Both the position numbers and the translations under genes were made by a program. This document shows positions 43,217 to 52,438 of a DNA stretch of 64,000 nucleotides, piece after piece. Location: positions 1 through 64,000 of the forward strand of contig NZ_JAAAUC010000001.1 in NCBI RefSeq assembly GCF_009908165.1, written 5' to 3'. Source of the DNA: Frigidibacter albus (GTDB lineage: Bacteria > Pseudomonadota > Alphaproteobacteria > Rhodobacterales > Rhodobacteraceae). The notes beneath the pieces were generated by a model that was not told the origin of the DNA, did no database searches, and saw only the letters and a list, made by a program, of their open reading frames with translations. Position 1 is the stretch's first letter, and each line of letters begins with the position of its first letter.

Positions 43217-44748
43217 TGGATCTCGTCGCAAACCTGTATCTTGGCCTCGAAACGGCGCTGTCGCCGATCAACCTGGCCTACTGCCTGCTGGGGGTCTTTG
43301 TCGGCACGCTGATCGGCGTGCTGCCCGGCATCGGCGCGCTGGCCGCGATCTCGATGCTGTTCCCCTTCACCTATCACCTGGAGCCGACCACGGCGCTCAT
43401 CATGCTGGCCGGGATCTATTACGGCACCGCCTATGGCGGCAGCACGGCCTCGATCCTGCTGAACATTCCGGGCACCACCTCCAGCGCCGTTACCTGCCTT
43501 GACGGCTATCCCATGGCCCAGCAGGGCCGGGCCGGGGTGGCGCTGGCGATGACCGCCATAGCCTCGTTCTTCGGCGGCGTCTTCGGCATCTTGGTGCTGA
43601 GCGTGTTTACCCCCGTGGTCGCCAGCTGGGCGCTGTCCTTCGGATCGGCGGACTATTTCGCGCTGATGGTGCTGGGGCTCGTCGCCGCCTCGACCGTATC
43701 GGACGGATCGCCCATCAAGGGCCTTGCGATGGTCGTGCTGGGGATGCTGGTCGCCACCATCGGCATGGACCCGCAAAGCGGCACCGCCCGCTTCACCTTC
43801 GGCTCGCTCAGCCTGCTCGACGGCATCAGCATCGGGGCGCTGGCCATGGGCCTGTTCGGCGTGGCCGAGATCATCACCTCGGTGCGCAGTTCCAGCAACG
43901 ACAGCATCAAGGCGCGCGATGTCAGCCTGCGCTCCTTGATGCCGACGCGCGATGACTGGCGCCGGTTCTGGATGCCGGCGCTGCGCGCCTCGACCATCGG
44001 GTCCTTCTTCGGCGCGCTGCCGGGCACCGGGCCGACCGTCGCCGCCTTCGTGTCCTACGGCGTGGAAAAGCGCGTGGCCACCGACCCCAGCCGCTTTGGC
44101 AAGGGCGCGGTCGAGGGCGTCGTCGCCCCCGAGGCCGCCAACAATGCCGCCGACCAGACCGCCTTCATCCCCACCCTGTCGCTGGGTGTGCCCGGCAGCG
44201 CCACCATGGCACTGATGATCGGGGCGATGATGGTGCATGGCATCCATCCTGGCCCCAACCTTGTGACCGACCACCCAGACCTGTTCTGGGGTCTGGTGAT
44301 GAGCTTCTGGGTCGGCAACCTGATGCTGGTGGTGCTGAACCTGCCGCTGATCGGGCTTTGGGTGCGGCTGCTGACGGTGCCCTACAAGATGCTGTACCCC
44401 GCCATTCTGGTGATGGTCTGCATCGGCGCCTACAGCGTGCATTTCAAGGCCTTCGACGTGATGGTTGTGCTTGGCTTCGGCATCCTTGGCTACGCCATGC
44501 GCATCTTCTCGATGCCGGCTGCGCCCTTGCTGCTTGGCTTCGTGCTCGGCCCGATGATCGAGCAGCATTTCCGCCGCGCCATGGTTCTGGCCCGGGGCGA
44601 TTTCACCGCGATCATCGGCCGCCCGATCAGTGGGACGGTGCTGGTCATCACCCTGCTGATTCTGGTGCTGAGCATCTACGCCTCGATGCGCCGCCGCCCG
44701 GCCGACCCGGCCGCACCCCCTGCCCCGCATATCGAGGACGAGGATTGA
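43216..44748 (+). CDS. tripartite tricarboxylate transporter large subunit TctA
   Basis: A 510-residue polytopic protein with about 11-12 membrane segments; the TctA signatures are LIGVLPGIGALAAISMLFPFT, YGTAYGGSTASILLNIPGTTSSAVTCLDGYPMA and the repeated half GALPGTGPTVAAFVSYGVEK with PEAANNAADQ. It forms the translocation channel for a carboxylate. Confidence 0.95.
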   Translation: MDLVANLYLGLETALSPINLAYCLLGVFVGTLIGVLPGIGALAAISMLFPFTYHLEPTTALIMLAGIYYGTAYGGSTASILLNIPGTTSSAVTCLDGYPMAQQGRAGVALAMTAIASFFGGVFGILVLSVFTPVVASWALSFGSADYFALMVLGLVAASTVSDGSPIKGLAMVVLGMLVATIGMDPQSGTARFTFGSLSLLDGISIGALAMGLFGVAEIITSVRSSSNDSIKARDVSLRSLMPTRDDWRRFWMPALRASTIGSFFGALPGTGPTVAAFVSYGVEKRVATDPSRFGKGAVEGVVAPEAANNAADQTAFIPTLSLGVPGSATMALMIGAMMVHGIHPGPNLVTDHPDLFWGLVMSFWVGNLMLVVLNLPLIGLWVRLLTVPYKMLYPAILVMVCIGAYSVHFKAFDVMVVLGFGILGYAMRIFSMPAAPLLLGFVLGPMIEQHFRRAMVLARGDFTAIIGRPISGTVLVITLLILVLSIYASMRRRPADPAAPPAPHIEDED

Positions 44749-44755
44749 CCCTTTC

Positions 44756-44781
44756 CGGCAGGCCCGCCTTTGGGCCTGCCG
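44756..44781 (+). terminator. intercistronic hairpin between tctA and tctC
   Basis: CGGCAGGCCC at 44756-44765 and GGGCCTGCCG at 44772-44781 form a perfect 10-bp stem with a six-base loop, 8 bases after the tctA stop. It may attenuate or stabilise the downstream receptor message, since tctC is transcribed in the same direction. Confidence 0.5.
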
Positions 44782-44849
44782 CCCACCCATCGGCGCGGGG
44801 CGGACCCCGCGTGCGACGTAGCGATCAACAACTCTCGGGAGGAGACCAC

Positions 44850-45809
44850 ATGAAACTGCTGAAACTCGCGGCCACCGCCGCCCTGATGATGTCCGGCGCT
44901 GCCGCTGTGCAGGCCCAGGACTTTCCGGATGGCACTGTCACCCTCATCATCCCCTATGGTGGCGGCGGCTCGACCGACCTGATCGCGCGCGCCCTGGCCA
45001 ACGAGCTTGGCCGGATGTGGGACGAGGCGGTCATCGTCGAGAACCGCCCCGGCGCGGGCTCGATGATCGGCACCGCCTCGCTGGCTCAGGCCGAGCCCGA
45101 TGGCTACACGCTGCTGGTCAACACCCCCGCCCATGCCACCGCGCCCGCCGTGCAGAAGGACCTGCCCTTCGATCCGAAGACCGACATCACCCCGATCGGG
45201 ATGGTCGCCACCAGCCCCTACATGGCCGTGGCCGGTGCCGCGGTGCAGTCCGACGACCTGACTGCCTTTGCCGCCGAGTCCCAGGACCGCCCGATGTTCT
45301 TCGCCACCGCCGGGGTCGGCACCTCCAGCCATTTCGCGGCTGAACTGCTGATCCAGCAGGCCGGGATCGAAGGCGATGTCGTCCACTTTGCGGGCGGCGG
45401 CGAGGCGCAGACCAACCTGATGGGCGGACATGCCGATGTCTACATCTCGAACACCGCCAGCGTGATGCCCTATGTCAACAACGGCCAGGTCAAGCCGCTG
45501 GTGATCCTCGGGCCCACCCGCTATGACGCGCTGCCCGACGTGCAGTCGAGCGGCGAGGCCGGTGCCGATGGCATCGAGATCAACAGCTGGGTCGGCCTCT
45601 TCGGCCCCGGCGGCATGGATCCGGCGCTGGTCGAGAAGCTGAATGCCGACATGCGCGCAGCTGTCGGCACCGAGACCTTCAAGCAGGTGCTGGCCGACAA
45701 CTTCGTGCAGCCGGGCGTGGGCAGTGCCGCCGACTTCAAGGCGCAGGTCGAGACCGAGATGCAGCTGTGGTCGGATCTTGCGGCGGAGCGCGGCATCGTC
45801 GCCCAGTAA
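44850..45809 (+). CDS. tripartite tricarboxylate transporter receptor TctC
   Basis: A 319-residue periplasmic receptor with signal peptide (KLLKLAATAALMMSGAAAVQA) and TctC/Bug-family landmarks: PYGGGGSTDLIARALANELG, the loop NRPGAGSMIGTASLAQAEPDGYTLL and FAGGGEAQTNLMGGHADVYI. ATG 44850 follows GGGAGGAGA. Ligand probably a di- or tricarboxylate or related hydroxy acid from the neighbouring genes; unconfirmed. Confidence 0.94.
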   Translation: MKLLKLAATAALMMSGAAAVQAQDFPDGTVTLIIPYGGGGSTDLIARALANELGRMWDEAVIVENRPGAGSMIGTASLAQAEPDGYTLLVNTPAHATAPAVQKDLPFDPKTDITPIGMVATSPYMAVAGAAVQSDDLTAFAAESQDRPMFFATAGVGTSSHFAAELLIQQAGIEGDVVHFAGGGEAQTNLMGGHADVYISNTASVMPYVNNGQVKPLVILGPTRYDALPDVQSSGEAGADGIEINSWVGLFGPGGMDPALVEKLNADMRAAVGTETFKQVLADNFVQPGVGSAADFKAQVETEMQLWSDLAAERGIVAQ

Positions 45810-45852
45810 GATGCCGGTCTGTTGCGGCCCGGCCGTAGCGTTCCCAAGAAAG

Positions 45853-45886
45853 AGGCCACCCCGGATCAGCTCCGGGGTGGCCTTTC
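45853..45886. terminator. rho-independent type terminator after tctC
   Basis: AGGCCACCCCGGA and TCCGGGGTGGCCT form a perfect 13-bp stem around loop TCAGC, followed by TTCTCGTT. It separates tctC from the convergent dehydrogenase gene. Confidence 0.75.
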
Positions 45887-45908
45887 TCGTTGCGGCGGGA
45901 GCCCTCGC

Positions 45909-46913
45909 TCAGCGCTGATCGTGCTCTGCCAACCGGATCGGCGCGCCGTCCAGCCAGCTTTCCAGGTTTTCCACGGTTTCGCGGTAGAAGGTCTCGAAGG
46001 TCTCGGCCACCGAATAGCCAAGGTGCGGGGTCAGCAGCGCATTGGGCAACTGCCGCAGCGGATGGGCTGCGGGCAGCGGCTCTGTATCATAGACGTCGAT
46101 CCCGGCGCCACGTAGCCGCCCGGTCCGCAGCGCTTCAACCAGCGCGGGCTCGTCCACCAGTGGCCCCCGCGCGGTGTTGATGAGCAACGCATCAGGCCGC
46201 ATCAGGGACAGGGCGTGCCGGTCGATGACCCCGCGGGTGGTGGGCCCCAGCACCAGATGAAGGCTGACCACATCCGATTGGCGCAGCAGCGTTTCCTTGT
46301 CCGCCAGCACGGCCCCACCCGCCGCCGCGCGCTCGGGCGTCAGGTTTGGGCTCCAGGCCAGCACCTCCATGCCGAAGGCGCGGCCGACGCCCGCCATCCG
46401 GCTGCCAAGCTTGCCAAGGCCCGCCAGTCCCAGCGTCCGGCCATAAAGCGCATTGCCCAGTCGGGTCTGCCACTGCCCCTGCGCCATCGCCGCGCTTTCC
46501 AGCGGGATGTGCCGCATCAGCGACAGGATCAGCCCCCAGGCCAGCTCCACCGTCGCAAACACCCCGCGGCCGCTGCCCGAGGTCGTCATCACCGCAATAC
46601 CCAGATCTGCGGCGGCAGCGTAGTCCAGCGTGCGGTTGACGCGCCCGGTGGCGATAATGGCGCGCAGGCCCGGCAGCGCGCGCAGCAGCTCGGCCGGGAT
46701 CGCCGTGCGCTCGCGCAGCAGGCAGATCACGTCGAACCCGGACAGCCGCTGCGCCAGATCCTCCGCCGGAATTGCGTCCGTCAGAAACGTCACCTCTGCA
46801 CGGACAGCCAACCTTTGCCAGTCGGCAAGCTTCGGCGCGACGGCCATGTAGTCATCCAGGACCGCAATCCGGGCGGGGCGGCCCTTGGGCAAAGGGCGAT
46901 AGGCTTGGGTCAT
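45909..46913 (-). CDS. D-2-hydroxyacid dehydrogenase
   Basis: A 334-residue NAD-dependent dehydrogenase of the D-isomer family: Rossmann GLAGLGKLGSRMAG, then NTARGPLVDEPALVEAL (catalytic Arg), DVYDTEPLPAAHPLRQLPNALLTPHLGY (Glu and catalytic His). It converts a 2-keto acid to or from a D-2-hydroxy acid. Start ATG 46913, just 4 bases overlapping the AbrB-type gene's end. Possible substrates lie in the acids imported by TctABC. Confidence 0.9.
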   Translation of the reverse strand: MTQAYRPLPKGRPARIAVLDDYMAVAPKLADWQRLAVRAEVTFLTDAIPAEDLAQRLSGFDVICLLRERTAIPAELLRALPGLRAIIATGRVNRTLDYAAAADLGIAVMTTSGSGRGVFATVELAWGLILSLMRHIPLESAAMAQGQWQTRLGNALYGRTLGLAGLGKLGSRMAGVGRAFGMEVLAWSPNLTPERAAAGGAVLADKETLLRQSDVVSLHLVLGPTTRGVIDRHALSLMRPDALLINTARGPLVDEPALVEALRTGRLRGAGIDVYDTEPLPAAHPLRQLPNALLTPHLGYSVAETFETFYRETVENLESWLDGAPIRLAEHDQR

Positions 46914-48019
46914 CGGGTATCTCTCCTTGCGGCCTGGCGCCGCTCGTATCGGACCAGCAGCGCCACGATCCACGGGATGTTCGGCATGAACAGGAAGATC
47001 CGCGTCAGGTGGAACGCCGTCACCAGCGCCGCATCCTGATCGAGATATTTCGCAGTCAGCACCATTTCCGACACGCCGCCCGGCGCTGCACCCAGCACCA
47101 GAAGTCGCCAGTCAAGCCCGAACCCCCAGGCAATCCCTGCCGCCGCCAGCGAACAGAGCAGCAGCAGCGACAGGATCGAGGCCAGCGAGACCACGGCAAG
47201 GCGCCCGGCAGAGCCCAGAAGCTCGCGCCGGAAGGTCGAGCCGAGCCACGACCCCAGCACGATCTGGGCGAGCGCCAGCACCAGCAGCGGAAAGGGTGGC
47301 AGGCCATGGCCCGTCACCGACAGCGCGGCGGTGGCCGTGAGCGGGCCGAGGAAATTGGGGTTGGGGATCCGCAACAGGCGGAACAGGCACATCGCGGCAA
47401 AGCCGCAGGCCAGAAGCAGCAGAATGTTCACCGGATCGAAGGGCGTGCCGGCACCCGGTTGCGACCGTATCGCTGGCCAGCCGTCGATGGTGTAGATCGC
47501 CAGCGGCAGCACCAGCACCACCGCCGACAGCCGCAACGTCTGCGAGATGATCACCGGCACCGGGTCGACGCCCTTCTCGATGGCCATCGCGGCGGCCTCG
47601 ATCGGGCTTGTGGGAACGGCCGCAAGAAAGGACTGCGTCAACGTCATCCCGCCGGCACGCGCCACCACCACAGACACCACGAGGATGCAGCCCATCGTTA
47701 AAAGCGCTGTCGCCACGATCACCGGGGCCAGCGCAATCAGCCGGTCCAGCGTCTGCGGTGTGAAGGTCAGCCCAACTTGGCAGGCCACGACGATCTGACC
47801 GAAGGGTCGCAGCCGGTCTGGCACCTTCATCGGTAGCAGACCGGTCAGGCACAGCGCCGCGGTGACCACCAGCGGCCCGATCATCCAGGGCAGGGGCGTG
47901 CCGATTGCTTGCGCGGCCCATCCCCCCAAGGCGCCCGCGGCCAGAAACAGACCGAGCCGCGCCCATGCCATCAGCCGAAGGCGCAAACCGGCCCTGCCAG
48001 TTGGGGGCCCGTCAGTCAT
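46910..48019 (-). CDS. AbrB/AidB-type membrane transporter-like protein
   Basis: A polytopic protein of about 370 residues with a duplicated architecture of 5-6 membrane helices each (pattern GGWAAQAIGTPLPWMIGPLVV near the start), resembling the PF05145 AbrB-duplication family. These proteins are thought to move a carboxylate or act with TRAP/TTT systems, but the function is poorly known. ATG 48019 is chosen; ATG 48031 is in frame and no strong ribosome binding site decides between them. It overlaps the dehydrogenase gene, so the two are co-transcribed. Confidence 0.75.
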   Translation of the reverse strand: MTDGPPTGRAGLRLRLMAWARLGLFLAAGALGGWAAQAIGTPLPWMIGPLVVTAALCLTGLLPMKVPDRLRPFGQIVVACQVGLTFTPQTLDRLIALAPVIVATALLTMGCILVVSVVVARAGGMTLTQSFLAAVPTSPIEAAAMAIEKGVDPVPVIISQTLRLSAVVLVLPLAIYTIDGWPAIRSQPGAGTPFDPVNILLLLACGFAAMCLFRLLRIPNPNFLGPLTATAALSVTGHGLPPFPLLVLALAQIVLGSWLGSTFRRELLGSAGRLAVVSLASILSLLLLCSLAAAGIAWGFGLDWRLLVLGAAPGGVSEMVLTAKYLDQDAALVTAFHLTRIFLFMPNIPWIVALLVRYERRQAARRDTR

Positions 48020-48247
48020 GAGGCCCCGCATCCCTGCGCGCCCTTGCCGGATCGCGCGATGCCCGCAACCCGCCGGGTGAGACCTGCCATGAATACCTCA
48101 TCTGCCCTCATGGAAAGATCAGCGCATCAAGCCCCTGACCCGATGGCCAAAGGTTTGCATTGCCGGACCTTCTCCTCCAAGTCACACTCTAGCCTAACTC
48201 TGGCGCAGCCAGACCGCCGAAATGTTGCCCTAGGGAGACTGGAGATT

Positions 48248-49210
48248 ATGGAAACCCGCCGCCTGAACCTGCCGCTGAACCCGCTGCGCGCCTTTGCGGT
48301 GGCCTCGCGTCACAAGACGTTCACGGCCGCCGCGCGTGAGTTGGGGGTCAGCCAGGTTGCGATCAGCCGTCAGATTGCCATCCTCGAAAACTTTCTCAAT
48401 GTGAATCTGTTCGAGCGCGGAACGCGGTCCGCAAAGCTGACCGAGATTGGCCGCGCCTTTGGCGGAGAGATCGTGGGCCTGTTCGACGATATCGAGGAGG
48501 CGACGCAGCGGATCATCAACCAGGAGACGCAGAGTACGGTGAACCTGCGGGTCTATCCGACCTTCGCGCATTACTGGCTGATGCCGCGGCTGGCAGACTT
48601 CACCGCCCGCTATCCCGACATTCGCGTGCGCTTCGACACGCGGGTCGAGCCGCTGGACTTCCGCGGCACACATCTGGACGTGGCGATCCAGCTGGGCAAT
48701 GGCACCTGGCGCGAGGCCAAGTCGCGCAAGCTGTTCGACGAGGAAGTGGATGTCGTCTGCAGCACCGCCTATCTGGAGCGGGCAGGGCCCGTCTCGAGGC
48801 CCGAGGAAGTGACAGGGTGCGAATTGCTGCATGCCCGCTACCGCCGCCGGGCCTGGGACAACTGGGCCGAGGCAAGGGGGGTGGACATCTCGCATCACAA
48901 CCGGACAGAGTTCGACACTTCGCTCCTGACCTTCTCGGCGGCCGAACAGGGCTTCGGCATGGCGATCGGCCAGCTTGGCCTGTTGGAGGATACGATCCGC
49001 GCCGGCCGCCTCGTGCGCCCGCTGAACCATGCAGTCCCGACCGGATCCTCCTTCTACGTTGCCTGGCCCACCGCCATTTCTGTCAACGTAAAGACCAAGC
49101 GGTTTATCGACTGGCTACTGGAACAGGTCGGCGAAGCGCCGGAATTCTTCAAAGCGGGCGACGCCGCGATGCCGGGCCTGCGCACGCCGCGCGCAAAGCG
49201 CACGGCATAG
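48248..49210 (+). CDS. LysR-family (GcvA-like) transcriptional regulator
   Basis: A 320-residue regulator; HTH PLRAFAVASRHKTFTAAARELGVSQVAISRQIAILENFLNVNLFERG and an effector domain (VNLRVYPTFAHYWLMPRLADFTARYPDIRV). GcvA-like layout. It is divergent from the AbrB/dehydrogenase pair and upstream of the SDR-PrpD-ECH operon, so it probably governs these. The palindrome TGGCTAGCCA and dyad GACTGAC / GTCAGTC lie between it and the SDR. Confidence 0.9.
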   Translation: METRRLNLPLNPLRAFAVASRHKTFTAAARELGVSQVAISRQIAILENFLNVNLFERGTRSAKLTEIGRAFGGEIVGLFDDIEEATQRIINQETQSTVNLRVYPTFAHYWLMPRLADFTARYPDIRVRFDTRVEPLDFRGTHLDVAIQLGNGTWREAKSRKLFDEEVDVVCSTAYLERAGPVSRPEEVTGCELLHARYRRRAWDNWAEARGVDISHHNRTEFDTSLLTFSAAEQGFGMAIGQLGLLEDTIRAGRLVRPLNHAVPTGSSFYVAWPTAISVNVKTKRFIDWLLEQVGEAPEFFKAGDAAMPGLRTPRAKRTA

Positions 49211-49212
49211 GG

Positions 49213-49231
49213 GACTGACTTTTTGTCAGTC
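49213..49231. promoter_or_regulatory. dyad symmetry upstream of the SDR operon
   Basis: GACTGAC, five T, GTCAGTC is a perfect 7-bp dyad three bases after the LysR stop; the 10-bp palindrome TGGCTAGCCA at 49264-49273 follows. Operator or terminator cannot be told. Confidence 0.4.
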
Positions 49232-49290
49232 TGTCTGCCGCGGCCCGCCTGATAGTCTCTCCTTGGCTAGCCAGCGACGGGAGGGATGCT

Positions 49291-50082
49291 GTGACCGGAA
49301 GACTTGACGGCAAGATCGCGATCATCGTCGGTGCAGGTCAGCAGCACGGTCAGTCCATGGGCAATGGCAGGGCAACCGCGATCCGCTTTGCGGAGGAGGG
49401 CGCGAGCTGCCTGCTGGTCGACCGAAACCCCGCCTGGGCCGAAGAAACCCGCGCGTTGATGTCCGGCGCGGAGCATGAGGTCTTTGCTGTCGATGTCACG
49501 GACGAAGACGCCTGCCGCGCGGTGATCGCGGCCGCCGTTGCCCGCTACGGTCGCATCGACATCCTGCACAACAATATCGGCACCTCGACCGGCGACCGGC
49601 CCACCTTCGACCTGCCGGTCGAGGACTGGGACCGGATCATGGACCTGAACCTCAAAAGCATGTTCATGCTGTGCAAGCATGCCCTGCCGGTGATGCGCGC
49701 CCAGGGGTCGGGCGTGATCCTCAACATCTCGTCCACCTCCTCGCTGTCGAAGCGCCCGACGCTGGCCTACAAGACGTCCAAGGGTGCGATCAACACAATG
49801 ACCCAGCACATCGCCGCCGAGAATGCGGCCTTTGGCGTGCGCGCCAATGTCATCGTGCCGGGGCTGATCGACACGCCGATGGCGATCGAGCGGCGGGTTC
49901 GCGAGACGGGGCGCAGCCATGACGAGATCAAGGCCGAGCGTGACGCGCTGGTTCCGATGGGCCGGATGGGCAGCGCCTGGGACGTGGCCCATGCCGCGGT
50001 CTACCTCGCTTCGGACGAGGCGGCCTATGTCACGGGCGTGCTGCTGCCGGTCGATGGCGGCCTGCTGCTGAAACGCGGTTGA
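49291..50082 (+). CDS. SDR-family oxidoreductase with extended glycine motif (paralogue)
   Basis: A 263-residue short-chain dehydrogenase with IAIIVGAGQQHGQSMGNGRATAIRFAEEGA (the same extended loop with GNGRA as at 29794), NNIGTST, ISSTSS and YKTSKGAI (YxxxK). It starts at GTG 49291 behind GGGAGGG. First gene of an operon with a MmgE/PrpD protein and an enoyl-CoA hydratase. Confidence 0.88.
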   Translation: MTGRLDGKIAIIVGAGQQHGQSMGNGRATAIRFAEEGASCLLVDRNPAWAEETRALMSGAEHEVFAVDVTDEDACRAVIAAAVARYGRIDILHNNIGTSTGDRPTFDLPVEDWDRIMDLNLKSMFMLCKHALPVMRAQGSGVILNISSTSSLSKRPTLAYKTSKGAINTMTQHIAAENAAFGVRANVIVPGLIDTPMAIERRVRETGRSHDEIKAERDALVPMGRMGSAWDVAHAAVYLASDEAAYVTGVLLPVDGGLLLKRG

Positions 50083-50092
50083 GGAGATGCAG

Positions 50093-51460
50093 ATGACCCG
50101 GAACCCGCTGACCACGCTGGCCGAGGCCGCCGCCGACTGGATCTCGCGCCCGCTGACTCCAGAGGTGGAGCACCATGCCCGCCGCGCCGTGCTGGACTGG
50201 TTCGCCGCCCTGCTGCCCGGCTGCGTCGACGGCCCCGCCCTGCTGCTGGCCCCGGCGCTTGCCAGCGAACGCGGCAGCGGCCGGGCCGTGAGCTATGTGG
50301 ATGGCGGGCTTGGCGCGCCGCGTCATGCGTCAATGCTGAACGGCACAGCCAGCCACACTGCCGAATTCGACGACATCTTCCGCGACGGTGGCTACCACCC
50401 CGGCAGCCCGACGATCTCGGCAGCACTGGCCGTGGCGCAGGATGTCGGCGCCACGCAGGAGCAGTTCCTGCGCGCCGTGATCGGCGGGTTCGAGGTGGGC
50501 TGCCGCATCGCCATGGCGCTGCAGCCCAGCCATTACCGCAACTGGCACATCACTGCGACAGTGGGCACCTTCGGCGCGGCCGTCTCGACCGCCATGCTGC
50601 GTGGGGGCAAGGCCGAGACCATCGCCCATGCCATCGCCATCGCCAGCAGCTTTGCCGGTGGGCATCAGGAAAACCTGCAGGGCGAAGGCGTGACCAAGCC
50701 GATGCATGCGGGCCATGCCGCCGATGCGGGCGTGCTGGCCGGGCTGGCGGCGGCGGCGGGCGTCACCGGGTCGCCGAACAGCCTGCACGCGCCGCATGGC
50801 TATGCCGCGGCGACCAGTGATACTACCGGCGACTGGGAGAAGGGGCTGGAAGGTCTGGGGGAGTGGACCCCGATCACCAAGATGACCTTCAAGAACCACG
50901 GCTGCTGCGGGCATATCTTCCCGACGCTGGACGGGCTGCGCGTGCTGCAGGCCGAGCACGGCTTCACCCGCGACGACATCGCCTCCATTCATGTGCGTGG
51001 CTATGGCCCCACCAAGTCGATCTGTGACCGGATGCAGGTGAACAGCCCGCGGGATGCGCGCTTCAGCCTGCAATATTGTGCCGCCGCCCTGCTGACCCTT
51101 GGCGGCGTGCGTCTGGCAGCCTTCACCCCCGAAGCTCTGGCCGATCCGGGCATCCGCGCGTTCATGCCCCGTGTCACCATCGCCGAAGACCCCGAGATCG
51201 CGGCGCTCTACCCCTCGCGGCGCCAAGCCCGCCTGCGGGTGGAACTGACCGACGGCCGGGTATTCGACCACTACCAGCAGACCCGCAAGGGCGACCCCGA
51301 CGATCCGCTGACCGATGCCGAACTGATCGAGAAATTCGACGAACTCGCCTCGACAGTGCTGGATGCCGACGCCCGCGCCGCGCTCAAGGCGCTGGTGCTG
51401 GACGGGGGCGCACTGCCCGGTGTGCTGCCGTTCGACAGAAGCTTGCCAGCGCCCCGCTGA
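50093..51460 (+). CDS. MmgE/PrpD-family protein
   Basis: A 455-residue MmgE/PrpD fold protein (all-helical with a beta domain; conserved HTAEFDDIFRDGGYHPGS and KNHGCCGHIFPTLDGL). The family includes 2-methylcitrate dehydratase, cis-aconitate decarboxylase and iminodisuccinate epimerase, so a lyase or isomerase acting on a di- or tricarboxylic acid is likely. ATG 50093 is preferred over 50087 because GGAG lies at the correct distance. Substrate unknown. Confidence 0.87.
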   Translation: MTRNPLTTLAEAAADWISRPLTPEVEHHARRAVLDWFAALLPGCVDGPALLLAPALASERGSGRAVSYVDGGLGAPRHASMLNGTASHTAEFDDIFRDGGYHPGSPTISAALAVAQDVGATQEQFLRAVIGGFEVGCRIAMALQPSHYRNWHITATVGTFGAAVSTAMLRGGKAETIAHAIAIASSFAGGHQENLQGEGVTKPMHAGHAADAGVLAGLAAAAGVTGSPNSLHAPHGYAAATSDTTGDWEKGLEGLGEWTPITKMTFKNHGCCGHIFPTLDGLRVLQAEHGFTRDDIASIHVRGYGPTKSICDRMQVNSPRDARFSLQYCAAALLTLGGVRLAAFTPEALADPGIRAFMPRVTIAEDPEIAALYPSRRQARLRVELTDGRVFDHYQQTRKGDPDDPLTDAELIEKFDELASTVLDADARAALKALVLDGGALPGVLPFDRSLPAPR

Positions 51461-51490
51461 CGCTGCCCAGACCCTCAAGGAAAGAGACCC

Positions 51491-52306
51491 ATGGACCAAG
51501 TCACCCCGCCCGCCGCCCTTGCCGAGGCACAGTATATCCGCGTCAGCGTGCAGAACGGCGTCGCCACGATCATGCTGGCCCGTCCCGACGTGCGCAACGC
51601 CATCAATGATGACATGCGCGCCGAACTGATCGACGCCTTCGACTGGGCCGATGGCAGCCGCGACGTGCGGGCGGTCATCCTGACGGGCGAGGGCAAGGGC
51701 TTTTGCTCGGGCGGCGATGTCGGCGGCATGCGCGCCCGGCTGGACGCGCCCGCCGGCTCGGTCGCCTTCAACGGCTGGAAGCGGCAGAAGCAGACCCACC
51801 GCGGCGTCGGCGTGATCTATGACATGACCAAGCCCGTCATCGCCGCCGTCAACGGCGCCGCCTTCGGCCTTGGCCTCGACATGGCGCTGGCCTGCGACTT
51901 CATCATTGCCGCCGAGGGCGCCAAGATGTCGATGAGCTTCATCAAGCGCGGGCTCGTGTCGGATGGCGGCGGCATGTATTTCCTGCCCCGCCGCGTCGGA
52001 CTGGCGCGGGCAAAGGAGCTGATCCTGACCGGCCGCATCGTGGAGCCGGCCGAGGCGCTGGCGATGGGGATGATCGACCGCGTGTCGACGCCGGACACGC
52101 TGCGCGAAGATGCCCAGGCCTGGGCCGAAGAGCTGAGCCAGGGCTCGCCCGCCGCCGTCGCCCTGACGCTGTCGATCCTGAACCAGACCTTCGAAAGCAG
52201 TGCTGCCGACATCTTCAAGCTGGGCCGCGAGGCACAGGCGATCTGCTACACCTCGGCAGAGCACCGGGCCTCGGTCGAGGCCTTCCTGAACAAGTCCAGC
52301 AGCTGA
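51491..52306 (+). CDS. enoyl-CoA hydratase/isomerase family protein
   Basis: A 271-residue crotonase with GEGKGFCSGGDVGGM (oxyanion region), AAVNGAAFGLGLDMALACDFIIAA and FIKRGLVSDGGGMYFLPRRVG. The Ser-Asp in GLVSDGG stands where catalytic acidic residues vary, so hydratase, isomerase or hydrolase activity cannot be told. It follows the MmgE/PrpD gene and ends the operon. Confidence 0.88.
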   Translation: MDQVTPPAALAEAQYIRVSVQNGVATIMLARPDVRNAINDDMRAELIDAFDWADGSRDVRAVILTGEGKGFCSGGDVGGMRARLDAPAGSVAFNGWKRQKQTHRGVGVIYDMTKPVIAAVNGAAFGLGLDMALACDFIIAAEGAKMSMSFIKRGLVSDGGGMYFLPRRVGLARAKELILTGRIVEPAEALAMGMIDRVSTPDTLREDAQAWAEELSQGSPAAVALTLSILNQTFESSAADIFKLGREAQAICYTSAEHRASVEAFLNKSSS

Positions 52307-52348
52307 GACCCCGGGCGCTCTCTTGCCCGGCAACACCACAACATGAAG

Positions 52349-52376
52349 AGCCGCGCTTGTGGGGCGCGGCTTTTTT
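52349..52376 (+). terminator. rho-independent terminator after the enoyl-CoA hydratase gene
   Basis: AGCCGCGC at 52349-52356 pairs with GCGCGGCT at 52364-52371 and is followed directly by TTTTT. Classic strong terminator. Confidence 0.9.
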
Positions 52377-52438
52377 CTGTGCGCCGCCACTTTGTGCGGG
52401 CCACCGCCTGACTATGCGCCCGTGGCGGCCAGGCAAGA

